Assembly (NCBI RefSeq): GCF_902459465.1
Contig: NW_022985707.1
Location: 161,231-225,230 of the forward strand
Source of the DNA: Asterias rubens
Taxonomy: Eukaryota > Echinodermata > Asteroidea > Forcipulatida > Asteriidae
Length of the DNA: 64,000 nt
Direction: 5' to 3'
In this document: positions 13,153 to 23,642 of the stretch, piece after piece
Layout of the letters: the number at the start of each line of letters is the position of its first letter
Position numbering within the stretch: the stretch's first letter is position 1
Made by a program: the position numbers and the translations under genes
Notes under the pieces: generated by a model
Databases searched by the model: none
What the model was told of the DNA's origin: nothing
What the model saw: only the letters and a program-made list of their open reading frames with translations

Positions 13153-16151
13153 ATGAACGATATGGCAAACATGTATTGTCGTCCAGATGATAACTCCTGC
13201 TTCACTGTCGAGGCTTGTAATGAACTATATGCAAACTTCCCCAAGTTACCAGACATCCCAATCGAATGTGACGGTACTTACGGTACTTGCCGTACTTTCG
13301 GTAAGTACATATTAATAATATCAATGTCTTGTATAGGGCACGTATCTACCAAACAAGGTACTCAAGGCGCTGAGATATCCAGAAAGATAGGTCATTGCAG
13401 TGATGAATTCTGAGACCCAACTATGTAGCACCTCATAAGGGTGCATTAAGCAGCCACAGCCAGTAACACCGGGGCGAACCCCTTCTTTTTTCAATAAGTG
13501 CACTGGGTTCTTTAACATGCGTTACACAGCACATGGGACCAACATCTTTACGTCCCATCCAAAGGACAAAGCAATGGTTAAGTTTTTTACTTATAGACAC
13601 ACTGTCACGGCTGGGGACTCAGCAGATGTTACACTGACAGTCATTTGAAAAAGACTCCATGATAAACACAGCACTTATTAAGAGCAAAGTATCTGACCCC
13701 CAAAAATGTCATTCAAGGGCGCCAGTTTGCAAAGTCAAAATCAAAAGTCCAGGATTTAAAATGCTTGTTTGAATTGAAGAGGTGAGTTTCGAGCTGTTGT
13801 TTGAAGATTGAAGGACTGCTCTGTGTTCTGTGGTCAAGCGGCAGTGAGTTCCAAAGATGCAATGTTAGAGAAAGCTCTGTCATGAGAATGAGTACTGTAA
13901 TCCATCGAACAAGCCCAACTACAATTTTGCTTGAGGATTTTCAAAGCGAGTACAACAAATTACTAAGGCACATTAATCCCATGTAAAAACTCTTTTATTT
14001 TTCTCGGGGATGTCCATTGTCTTCCAGATCTGGCCCATCACTTTGGAACAGACTCCATAAATGTGCAAGTCTCTAGCGGATGCAAACATTGGGACCTGTT
14101 TAACAGTAGACTAAATTCATGAAGCCTTGGGCCCAATTTGATAAATGCCTGTAAGCAAAAAACTTTGCTAAGCACAGAGTAGTATTGCTTAGCAGAATCA
14201 GGTTACCAGCCAAAATTACATTAAATTTGCGTTGATGTGGCTGGGTGATCCTCCCTATCGTTAGTTAATTTGGTTGATGACACCCCTCTGAAATTAGGCG
14301 TCCTCTGAAATTCCAATTCTAACTCCTTTTTCTTCTTCCAGGTTGCTCATGGTGGTTATTGATGTTGCTGCTGTTAATTCCCATAAGTTGTTGCCTGGCG
14401 TGTTACTTGTGAGTATTCACTACATTAAATTGGATATTCTAGAAAAGCTTTATACGTTTACTGACAATCTGTTAATTTGTGTTTACTTTCTAATAATAAT
14501 AATACAAAGGGAGTCTTAGGCGCCGGTATCCGCCACAAAAAAAAGGGCCTCATTGCGCTCGCTAATGATACAAATAAACAGTTCAAAAGAAAGGAACAGA
14601 AAAAGTATGTTGAGAGTCGCTGGTCAACACTTCTTCAAAGAGGTGAGCTTTGAGGGCAGTTTTAAAAGAATATGTCGTATTTGCAGTGGTAAGGAAGACT
14701 ACTCCACACCTTCCTGATGTTTTAATTGCAATGAGAGAATTTGGTGTATATGACCAATGACATTTGATTGTCGCAGGCCAGTTTATTCGTAAATGCTGGA
14801 TCTTTTCTCTGGAGTGAACTTGCTTAAGATATTTGTTATATTTCTAATGTTCAGACTTGCAAAGTTACTTTCAAAAAAACTCACCCTTTCAAGATGTATT
14901 TCTTTAATTCATAGTTTTGTTGCGTTCCATTGTTAATTATTTTGTTTTCCTAATTTGTCTTATTACGGATATATCCTGTTTTGTTTACATTGTTCCTGCT
15001 TCCTTCTCTGCGCCTTGAGTAGACTTGTGGACAAGTCGTTAATGTCTGCCGTGGTGAGAAAGTCGAGGTGTGGCGGTGCTCTTGCGATATCACTGCTCTC
15101 GCGCGAACTGCTGGTTGACGACTTCTACTCCCCATTAAATGGGACCGTAGTCGTGAGAGCAGTAGTCTCGCGGGGCCAGCAGTCTCGCAAGAATACCGTA
15201 GGAATGGCGGGGAGATTGGGAACGCTATCACCGGGACAGACATTTAACGACTTGTCCACATTCATTTTATTTTAAAAATACTTCATATTCAATTCAAAAC
15301 ATTCGCATAACATGTAGTATGTACCTGTTGCCTGCAATTCAAGTGAACACTGTACGCACTCCATTATCAGCCATTGTTCACAAACATTTCAGAAGGCTAT
15401 TGTTACGTTTTGACTCTCAAAAAGGCAGACCATGATAGGCACGTGTAAGTACACTATAAGGCCATGGTCAACAGAGAGAAAGAACGGTTCTTGTGTTTTA
15501 AAAACAATGTGTCACTGTCCCCCTTCCTGAAGTTATTCCTAATTATCAACTCTTTGTAAGATATTTGTTCTGAACACTTTGCACATTAACCCTGTCTTCT
15601 TTAAAAGCTTTTGCACACCATGGGTTCTGGGAAGAGTTTTGTCTCTCCTTACCATGCTTACATGTACCTCTCCTTTTCATGCTGTGAAATTAATTGGTGA
15701 TGGTTGATGTTTGTTGTTTGCATTGACAAATATGCACACACTAATTTAGAGAAATCAGCAAGCAGTGGTTTTCTATTGTTGCTTTTAAAAAGTATAATGC
15801 TTATAAAGGCCTACACTTTTTTAAGGAAGATGAAGTTGGCTGAGTGATCTCTTTCCCCGCCTTTGACCTCTGGGCCCCTGTCATTTGGGGCTTAACTGCA
15901 CTGTTTTGAAATGACTGGCCAGATTATTTTTTCCTACCCAAGTGGTAGTCCAGCCCAATGGTGTACGGTGGCTTTAATTATGAAGAGCTTGCACCCTTCT
16001 TTTTCTTTGTACTTGATTTTGTTAATTTCTCTTAACACATAACCACAGGAGGAAATGCTACCGAGTGAGAGATAATAGGCATGGTGTAGTAAATGATGCA
16101 TCTGCCGCTCAACCAACGTCCAACCGCAACATTCCATTAGATGCACAGTAA
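13153..16151 (+). CDS. Gene A: small single-pass membrane protein, family member 1
   Basis: Three-exon model 13153-13300, 14342-14408, 16049-16151, giving 105 residues. The start is the first ATG in frame (A at -3); an acceptor 'catttcag' near 12938 suggests a noncoding leader exon. Exon 1 has Cys9, 16, 22 and 39 and ends with 'LPDIPIECDG', matching 'LPPIPIDCNG' of genes C and D. The 67-bp exon 2 is almost all membrane segment (residues 53-72, starting CSWWLLMLLLL). The tail begins with basic RKCYRVR (73-79) and ends at 16149-16151. Phases are 1 then 2, as in the paralogues. The strong exon-1 donor is gtaagt at 13301; a weaker donor at 13274 would remove 9 residues. There is no cleavable signal peptide, so I infer N-terminus outside. 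Function unknown. A second possible last exon lies at 18744. Confidence 0.62.
13690..13880 (-). mobile_element. LINE 3' fragment in intron 1 of gene A
   Basis: On the minus strand a short piece reads like the usual end of non-LTR reverse transcriptase proteins, with a 'FKQQLETHLF'-type ending. It is heavily decayed and cannot be assigned to a clade. Confidence 0.45.
14500..14780 (-). mobile_element. LINE 3' fragment in intron 2 of gene A
   Basis: The minus strand again shows a 'FKTALKAHLFE'-like reverse transcriptase C-terminus (around 14630-14670), next to an ATT/AAT-rich tail near 14492-14508. Decayed and non-autonomous. Confidence 0.45.
15020..15260. mobile_element. MITE with 'tagacttgtggacaagtcgtt' ends
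   Basis: Left end 'tagacttgtggacaagtcgt' and right end 'aacgacttgtccaca' are inverted copies. The interior is GC-richer than its surroundings ('ctctcgcgcgaactgctgg') and has secondary inverted repeats around 'gcagtagtctcgcgggg'. The same ends bound the longer element at 30287-31512. It lies in intron 2 of gene A. Confidence 0.75.
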
Positions 16152-16689
16152 AGCCGGCATGTCTACTACAGCCAAGCCCTGAGACACCCCCGAACCCAAG
16201 GGCTTCATACACACACCACGTTCATGACCCTCCTTCATGCTCATGTTGGATCTGTCACTCATCTTATTTTTGATTATTTCGGTTCGGTTCACTTTGCGCC
16301 CCCCCCCCCCAAAAAAAAAAAAAAAAACCAACAACAACATGGAAATCAATTTTTTTTTTCCTGCTTTTGCATCATCAAATCTTTGTCTACCTCTTGGGTA
16401 TTGAGATCATGCACAATGTGCCTGGGGCATAGCCAAATGGTATAGCAAAAGGTAATCGGCTCAGTGAGCGTTTTATTAAAATTTAACAAATTGAATGGGT
16501 ATCTATTTGTCGTGACCCAGACGGCCATTCAATCCCTGTACTACTATAGGTTTGTCAGTTTATGTACATGAGGTACCTAAAGTGCTCACACTACAAACAA
16601 CTGTTTTGTCAACGAAAACCAATTCTGTAATGTTGCTTTAGGTGTGGGAAGGTTTTCAGAAGTTTGTAAGTTAGACCTATCAGTTGTGT

Positions 16690-17085
16690 GTATTTTGTTT
16701 AAAGGGTCTATGTACTTTTTGTAGGACAAAAAACACAACGTCCACAGATTTACATTAAACATACACAGTTTGAAGATAATGATGGTAGAAAGCTTCACTG
16801 AAACTATTACTTGCTGAGGTGCTGTATTTTTTGAGAAATGAGTAAAACAATGTTGTCATGGAAATAATTTTCGTCCCAGTGATCATGAGACAAAAATTTT
16901 AGAATGTAAAAACGTACTTTCATGACATTGTTTTACTCATTTCTCAAAAACTACAGCACCTCAGCAACTAATACTTTAAGGTATACGCTTTCTACTATCA
17001 TTATCTTCAAACAGTGTAAATTTAATGTAAATCTGTGGACATTGTGTTTTGTGTTACAAAAAGTACCCAAATCCTTTAAAAGTTA
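16690..17085. mobile_element. Palindromic element between tail exons
   Basis: The left half ('acaacgtccacagatttaca' to 'gagaaatgagtaaaacaatg') is repeated in inverse orientation on the right ('cattgttttactcatttctc' to 'tgtaaatctgtggacattgt'). It is related in wording to the element at 58001-58378. No coding capacity. Confidence 0.7.
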
Positions 17086-17517
17086 TTTCATTCCGAGTGT
17101 GCGTTTCTTTCACTTATCACCGTGGTGTTTATATTTTCCCCTCTCCATGTACATTTAGTGGTTATTTACAACTTGCAAGCATTTTTTTTGCGATATTTTT
17201 GTGTTTTTAAACCAAAGGTTGGGTTGCTGTTTGATTTTGAAGTTAATTAATACTAAATATTGTTTCATTTTTCATGCTGTATAGACCGTATTTTATGACG
17301 TCACTAATTCAAACATCTGCCCTATTACATGGTGTCAGTAAGCGCGTGCGTGTAGGTGTGCGTGCATGTTCCATAGAAATCAAACTGGGAACGCTGCGTG
17401 CTGCGTGTTCATTGATGTACGGGTTTTGACATGCATTCGGCCTGCCCTACAATATTACCACTTTCATCAACAAAGGGGTTATTCGATACGGTCTATAGAG
17501 AGAGAAACAACATTTTT

Positions 17518-17892
17518 TAAAGGCAGTGGACACTTTTGGTAATTACTCGACATAATTATTAGCATTAAACCTTACTTGGTAAAGAGTAATGGGTAGAGGT
17601 TGATGGTAAAAAACATTGTGAGAAACGGCTCCCTCTGAAGTAACGTAGAAAGAAGTAATTTGATTTTGAGACCTCGGATTTAGAATTTGAGGTCTCGAAA
17701 TCAAGCATCTGAAAGCACACAACTTCGTGTGACAAGGGTGTTTTTTTTGTCATTATTATCTCGCAACTTCGACGACCGATTGAGCTCAAATTTTCACAGG
17801 TTTGTTATTTTATGCATATGTTGAGATACACCAAGGTCCAAGTGAGAGGACTGGTCTTTGACAATTACCAATAGTGTCCAGTGTCTTTAAAC
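17518..17892 (+). mobile_element. Palindromic MITE, family R1, best full copy
   Basis: Terminal inverted repeats of about 26 bp: 'aaaggcagtggacacttttgg' on the left, and a right end 'ccaatagtgtccagtgtctt'. The interior includes 'gtgagaaacggctccctctg', 'gaggtctcgaaatcaagca', 'attatctcgcaacttcgac' and 'tttcacaggtttgttatttt'. Other copies or parts lie at about 1926, 8630, 20336, 21440 (diverged), 28870, 29880, 30412 (diverged), 52034, 54033, 55179 (short) and 56295. No coding capacity; superfamily unknown. Confidence 0.85.
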
Positions 17893-18138
17893 ATATTTAT
17901 TCGCCTTTTATTTTTGTAATTTTGTTTTCCTATTTGCCATCCAATTTATAACACAGTTTTTTCTAACAAGCACTTCATCACTCGTTCTTAGATTACCTCC
18001 ACTGTAAAATATAATTCATAAAATGTATGGTTTTCTTCTTTGTGTGTAAGAACTATATTTATCAAAATTAAACATCTATTATTTATCGATGTGATACCCG
18101 CTGCCAAAACATAGGATTCGAACTGCCACTAGCTGCCG

Positions 18139-18310
18139 GGCAACCTCGGTAGTCTAGTTGGTAAGACACTGCTCTAGAATTGCAAGGGTCGTGGGTTTGA
18201 ATCCCACCCGAGTAACATGCCTGTGATATTTTTTCCAGGGACTCGGGAAAGTGCTGAGTGTACAGTGCTAACACACATTGGTTAATGGGTAAACAAAACA
18301 AAATTAATAT
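18139..18310 (+). mobile_element. tRNA-derived SINE
   Basis: The head resembles a tRNA with RNA polymerase III boxes: an A-box-like 'tagtctagttggtaagac' and a B-box-like 'gggtttgaatcccac'. It is followed by a non-tRNA body ('gggactcgggaaagtgctga') and an A-rich end. The anticodon arm does not fold well, so it is not a working tRNA gene. Confidence 0.65.
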
Positions 18311-18743
18311 GTTTATCAAGATTGTATATTTTATTATTGTTAAAAGGTTTGTAAGATCCTGGTACTGTATTTATTCAAGATTGCATTTTTTTAAAGTTTG
18401 TATAGACACTTATTATGTGTCCGTCCTGAATGTAAAATCAATATGGAACTGTAGGGGGCCTACTGCTTGCTATCCAAGTGCTTATGGTGCAGGCCTGATG
18501 CTTCACAGAGGCAACAAAGGTGATTGCCTCCATCAAAAACGAAGCATACAAGCCTGGTGGAACCGCAAACCTTGCCAAATGATCATCAAGGCACTATTTC
18601 ATAAAGCATACACAAGCACAAAATCTTGCTAAGCACAGAAAACTCTTACTAAGCAAGAAATAGCCCACCAGCTAAGATACCGTACATTTACCACTTAAAA
18701 CCGGACATCAAAATATCGATGGCTTCCGTTTTCTTTTCACCAG

Positions 18744-18918
18744 GAAATGGCATGTATTCCCTTTTATTGAGGAACTTGGTGGGTCTTCATGTGATATGGA
18801 AAGTATTGAGTTAACAGACCACCCAGATTCTTCACAATTGGACAGTGCTCCAGCAGGCAGCACACAGGCAGGCAATAGCGGGGAGTGTGGCGATGAGGCA
18901 GTACACATAAGGAATTAA
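18744..18918 (+). CDS. Possible alternative last exon (cytoplasmic tail) for gene A
   Basis: After a strong acceptor ('ccgttttcttttcaccag') a phase-2 frame runs 58 codons to TAA at 18916-18918. It is acidic and Ser-rich, with KWHVFPFIEE at the start and HIRN at the end. The phase is exactly that needed after the gene A membrane exon (14408), which would give a 129-residue isoform with a different tail. I found no separate ectodomain or membrane exon between 16151 and 18744 that could own it, though one could have been lost to transposons. The stop codon lies inside the TTAA target of the element that starts at 18915, and an AATAAA at 18946 inside that element could serve as polyadenylation signal. 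Confidence 0.4.
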
Positions 18919-19395
18919 AGTCACCTGGAAGTGGTATTTTTTCAAAATAAAGCTTTTGTCACTAATTTATGTGTTTTGATGAGTGGAATGTGAATAAACA
19001 GTTAACTAAGGTTTTAAAAAATCAGTTCTTATGTTATTTACAAATTTAAGAGTAGACCCCGACCCGAGAGGGCGCTGTTCGTGACGTCAATCGAGGCAGA
19101 CTTTGCCTGTAATGCGTAGAGTAAACACAATTGCAAAGTACATGTACGGACCAAGTCATGAGTTTGTACGTCATTTGTACGTACAAGTCATTTGTTTTGT
19201 TTTTTTCCGGCAATGCCGACCAGGTGTATTGCTGCTGAATGCAAACGTACCAACTCACGACTTGGAAGTACATGTACTTTGCACGTGTGTTTACTATACG
19301 CATTGCAGGCAAAGTCTGCCTCGATGGACGTCACAAAAGGGGTAGGCGGAGTCAGCCCCCCCAAACAACTTTATATATTTTTTAAACATGATTTT
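18915..19395 (-). mobile_element. TTAA-flanked Kolobok-like element, truncated copy 1
   Basis: Begins 'ttaaagtcacctggaa', the shared terminal repeat of the copies at 40542 and 47954, here reversed relative to them and broken at about 19395. A stub at 19213 reads MPTRCIAAEC, the start of a THAP-like zinc finger, then runs into inverted sequence. Kolobok elements are known for TTAA target duplications and THAP-domain proteins; the assignment is inferred from those two traits. Confidence 0.65.
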
Positions 19396-20335
19396 TCTTT
19401 TTAAGTCGCATAAATTCAGAGGTGTTAAAATTACTATGACAGAAAATTAGTATAAAATTCAATCATGTAGACAGGGTTTTACTGTCTACACATTGTAACT
19501 ATGGGGTAAAAACCAGTGATAATAATTCAGTGATGGTCAAACTGTCAGTTATATGTCTCATCACCAAGGAGACTCACTCTTATTAGCTTTCACTCAAAGT
19601 ACATGAAAAAGTTTGACAGCTGAAACAGTGAGTGGGCGACTGGACGCGCTAGTAGAATTCGAAAGATCGACTGTTGTAGTCTTTAAGAACGACTCTGGAG
19701 TGTCTAGGGTTAGACGTCGATCTTGTCATGAGCTGATCCAATGTAAATTTTGTTAAGTTAGCCTGGCAGACACAAACATTTATTTGGGTTGACGTAGAGT
19801 CGCTCCTAATCTATTTGGTTGGCGCGACTCTGGCGCACCTGTCTGAAACTAGTGTTAGTATTGTAGTTGATTCTTCAAAAGAATTAAAAATAATTTGTGT
19901 ACATTTAAAAATGCAATGTATATTTCTGACCCCCTTTATTTCCTGTTGTAAAACAACACTATTTTGAGATAACCTTACAGTGAAACTGTGTCTGTGTACA
20001 CCTTTAAAACGAAAGTATACTTTTAAATAAAGATTTTTTATATATACAATAAAACTAACCTGAGAAAATTTCATTTCAAAAGGTGCTCATGTTTTTTTGA
20101 GATGACCTCAAAATTCTGGAGCAATGTCCATGCACAAAGAATAATCCCTAATAGGAATCGGAATGTGAGAGATGTTACTGCCAGTAATGCTTCTCACATT
20201 CAAATGTTTGGGGATTACAGCTTGCTTTCCCTCTTTACCACATTACATCAAAGTGAAATGATTCTCAAAATGCTTTATACTAACGAAAGCTGCTGTAGAC
20301 TTTTAACCAAGTAACTTTTTATTGCCATCAATTTT

Positions 20336-20695
20336 AAAGGCAGTGGACACTCATTGGTAACTATTACAAATAATTGTTAGCATACAAAAACTTTCTTGGT
20401 AACATGTAATGGAGAGCTGTTGATAGTATAAAACATTGTGAGAAACGGCTCCCTCTGAAGTGACGTAGTTTTCAAGAAAGAAGTAATTTTCCTCAAATTT
20501 GATTTCGAGACCTCAGAATTAGATTTTGAGGTCTTGAAAGCACACATCTTAGTCTGACAAGGAAGAGTGTTTTTTCTATCATTATTATCTTGCAACTTCG
20601 ATGAGGTTTGTTATTTTATGCATATGTTGAGATACACCAAGTGAAAAGACTGGTCTTTGACAATTACCAATAGTGTCCAGAGTCTTTGAGAGTAT
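20336..20695 (+). mobile_element. Palindromic MITE, family R1 copy
   Basis: Runs from 'aaaggcagtggacactcatt' to 'ccaatagtgtccagagtctt', with the family's 'gtgagaaacggctccctctg' block and a small internal deletion. Confidence 0.8.
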
Positions 20696-20860
20696 TTTAA
20701 GTGTACTATGTGGCTACTCTTGGTTTTTTATGCTGCGTTGTGAATGCTAAGATTTTAAGTGATAGGTCCCTACACTAATGTATTATTAAAGACTAGATTT
20801 TGGAACACACTGGTACTTATTCATATTATACAGTACATTTGTCCCAGTGCAAATGGCACT

Positions 20861-21038
20861 ATAGACCTTTATCATGGTGTAGCCGTCTTGAACTTTTCCC
20901 ATTGACATCAATGTAACCAAATTGAGGCTAGAACAAAATAGTCTGGCTCCTATTTGCACATTTATTTTTAGCATTCATTTGTTGTTATTCGATACAAGGA
21001 ACATGACCAAGATTGAGACATCACGATAAAGGTCTATA
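20861..21038. mobile_element. MITE with 'atagacctttatca' ends
   Basis: Left end 'atagacctttatcatggtgt' and right end 'acatcacgataaaggtctat' are inverted copies. A related copy sits in dehydrogenase intron 2 from about 43755. No coding capacity. Confidence 0.75.
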
Positions 21039-21130
21039 TAATAGGTTCAGGTGTGACTCAGCTTGTGAATTTATTTAATTGTATTCAGCACGATAATTGT
21101 TGTAACTTTTACACAAAGAAAGTAAGACTT

Positions 21131-21279
21131 AATGGGAGACTTTCTGGGACGATAGAGGGCAGCAGACTTACCGGGTAAATCCATTGTTCTCAGAATTATG
21201 CGCATGTTCAGAACTACGTAAACAATGGAAATTTACCCGGTATGTCTGCTGCCATCTAGCGTTGGAAAGTCTCCTATTC
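21131..21279. mobile_element. MITE with 'aatgggagactttc' ends
   Basis: Near-perfect fold-back: 'gagggcagcagacttaccgg' on the left is mirrored by 'ccggtatgtctgctgccatc' on the right. A one-sided relative begins near 39098. Confidence 0.75.
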
Positions 21280-23277
21280 ACATGGGACAGTATAGTGCCT
21301 ACATAATTGTCTGCACATTATAATAACCATGGAGGAAGGAAGTGGACATAAAATAGAAACATGGTACGTTACGTCATGGTTTTGACTGACTCATGTGTTG
21401 AACTAGAGGGCGTATAAAATCATGTGACTCTTGACGGCCTGACAAGAAGCATTTGCACTGACCCATCATATAACACTGGTCACTTACAACAGAGAGCTGT
21501 TAATAATATAAAATATTGTGAGAAACGGCTGCAGCAACTTAGTTTTTGAGAAAGAGGTCATTTCTCCCTCAAATATTAAAATACTTCAAGCCTTTTATCA
21601 TGCATCTAAAGCACACAAGTTTGTGCAACAAGGGCGTTTTTCATTAATTATTCTCTCTCAACTTTGATGTCAAATTGAGTCAAATTTGTGTTTGTTATTT
21701 TATGCATTATGTTGGGACACACCAAGTGAGAATACTGGTCTTTGACAATTTTAAAAAGTGAACCGTGCCTTTTAGACTATTTCCAATGGTAAGACAAAAT
21801 TTGTTTTACTTTAATTAATATTTAAAGCTTTACATAGTATTATACATGACTGAAAATACTCTTTTGCACAATGGATGTTTGTTTGCTTTGCTTTTTTGAG
21901 GGGGGGGGGGGCAAAGATCAAGTCAGGTTCCAAGTTCCATTCCAGGGAATTTTGTAAATATTGTCTGAAATGTAACAAGTTATTTTACATGAAGAATGTA
22001 AGACTTTAAGTGCTCAGAGGCATCAGTGCGTGCTTTTTAGAACTCCATATTAAATATAAAGATTTATTTAACAGGAATCATGTTGTTTATAATCGTTAAA
22101 TCAATGTGTTAAAGAGTTTGTGTATTTCACTGGTGTGTGATATTGACTACCGTACCGGCAGCTTTGTTTTAGTAGGGATGCATATTAGTGCGACAAAACC
22201 TAAGCCGAGTGTTGCAAATTGCGATAATCAAAACCCATTCATCTAGCCCACCTTGTTGGGCTGTTGGCTCTCTTTTACCGTCAGTCTTTACTCTTATCGT
22301 AGTCGCCATTTGATAGAAACACCGATGATAAAAGTGAGCCCTATCCAACAAGGTGGACTACCTCCATCCTCGTGATGCCCGTTTGAAGGGTGGGGGCACC
22401 AAGGCGAGGACTAGGGGCCACAAAGGCTGTTGCCTCACTGTAATTCCAGGTATGAAAGCTGGTCAAACCAATGTGAAATATTTCACCTTCATGTTTTGTT
22501 TGAAGGAAGCCAAGGTACACCCATGCAACGTTTCAGCTCATAGTTGCATAGACAAAATTATAGGCTGCAGCAAAGTTATGTTAGTTTTAGGCAGTACTGC
22601 TTGTCTGGTTGTGGTTTTGGAACTTTTTGTTTTAACATTTTTTCGTTTACATAAACAACTGGTAAATCCATGATTTTACTGTTCTACATCTTTCGGCTCT
22701 GAAGCATGCAATGGAAGTAAAACTTTTGTTTTAATCTGTATTAATATTACATAAAAGTTCAATTACATTTGCTTTTCTTTTGGATGTTCTAAATAAACTG
22801 AAGCATACTAGAAAGTAAATGCACTGTGTTGTTTGTTTTGAATTGTCATTGTTAATGTGTTTTAGATGTAGTGTGGCACCTAGGTTGGTGAACTATGGAA
22901 AGTCATAAATAAATGCAAACAAAACACATGACCACAGTTTGTTGGGATTATCACTATTCAAAAATAGTGTTGAATTAACAAAGCAACAAATCCTGGGAGG
23001 CAGGGCCTACAGTTTGCAGAAAATGTTCAGTGAATTCATTTCTAGAATCTGTTAACACAATTAAATGTTTTGCTAACATTTGGCCGACCATGTAAATGAC
23101 AACTATAACAATTTCATAAAAATGTCATTGCTGAACAAAAGTTGAGTTGGAAACCATCCACAAAAATGCAAACTCATTTTTCTTAGCCAGTTTTTATCAA
23201 CAAATGAAGGTCTACATTTGTGGGTTCTTATCTAAGCCTGTTCAGCATCTAGATGAGGTCTATAGAAAAGCAGTGCA

Positions 23278-23440
23278 CCCTCTAGCCTTTTGTCAAGGCC
23301 TTCGTGTTGTAGGAGCGACTGGAACGAGAGACCACGCGCTCCCCACTTCGTGGTCTCCTGTTCCAGTCGCTTGGGATCGCGGCTCTACTCCAAGCCACGA
23401 TCGCTTAGACAAAAGGCAAATGCAACCTCCAGAGGGCGTT
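23278..23440. mobile_element. Short palindromic element upstream of gene B
   Basis: 'gccttttgtcaaggcc' with 'gagcgactggaacgagagac' is mirrored by 'gtctcctgttccagtcgctt' with 'gacaaaaggcaaat'. It lies about 200 bp upstream of the gene B start and may contribute to its promoter region. Confidence 0.65.
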
Positions 23441-23642
23441 CTTTTTTGTTTATAAGTACTAACTCCGATAGATGTCGCAGCGCGCTACTAGATCAGGCAT
23501 TTTATCAGTGTAGGCTCCACCGCTACGCGACGTGTAGACTGCAGTTTGGTCCAGTGTTCTTCATCAGGAAGTGCAGGAATCCCTCGGGACATGCTACATG
23601 TGAATTGATCACTGGACCCACTTAACTGGACTGTCGCACATC

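Larger units (their letters stand above)
19396..23640. other. Intergenic region, repeats only
   Basis: No supported gene between genes A and B. Contents: an R1 copy at 20336-20695, a MITE at 20861-21038, another at 21131-21279, a diverged R1-like piece at 21440-21780, a G homopolymer at about 21899-21911, and a palindrome at 23278-23440. The open frame at 22353-22673 is discussed under rejected items. Confidence 0.6.

Noticed and set aside
18139-18215. tRNA gene
   Set aside because: A and B boxes are present but the cloverleaf is incomplete and the sequence continues as a SINE.
18478-18630. Another tail exon after 'gatgcttcacag'
   Set aside because: Weak polypyrimidine tract and the frame runs into a dispersed repeat ('gctaagcacagaaaac').
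22353-22673. 106-codon frame as a real gene
   Set aside because: No recognised domain, no matching splice partners, and the frame crosses intron-like AT-rich DNA; kept only as an unassigned stretch.
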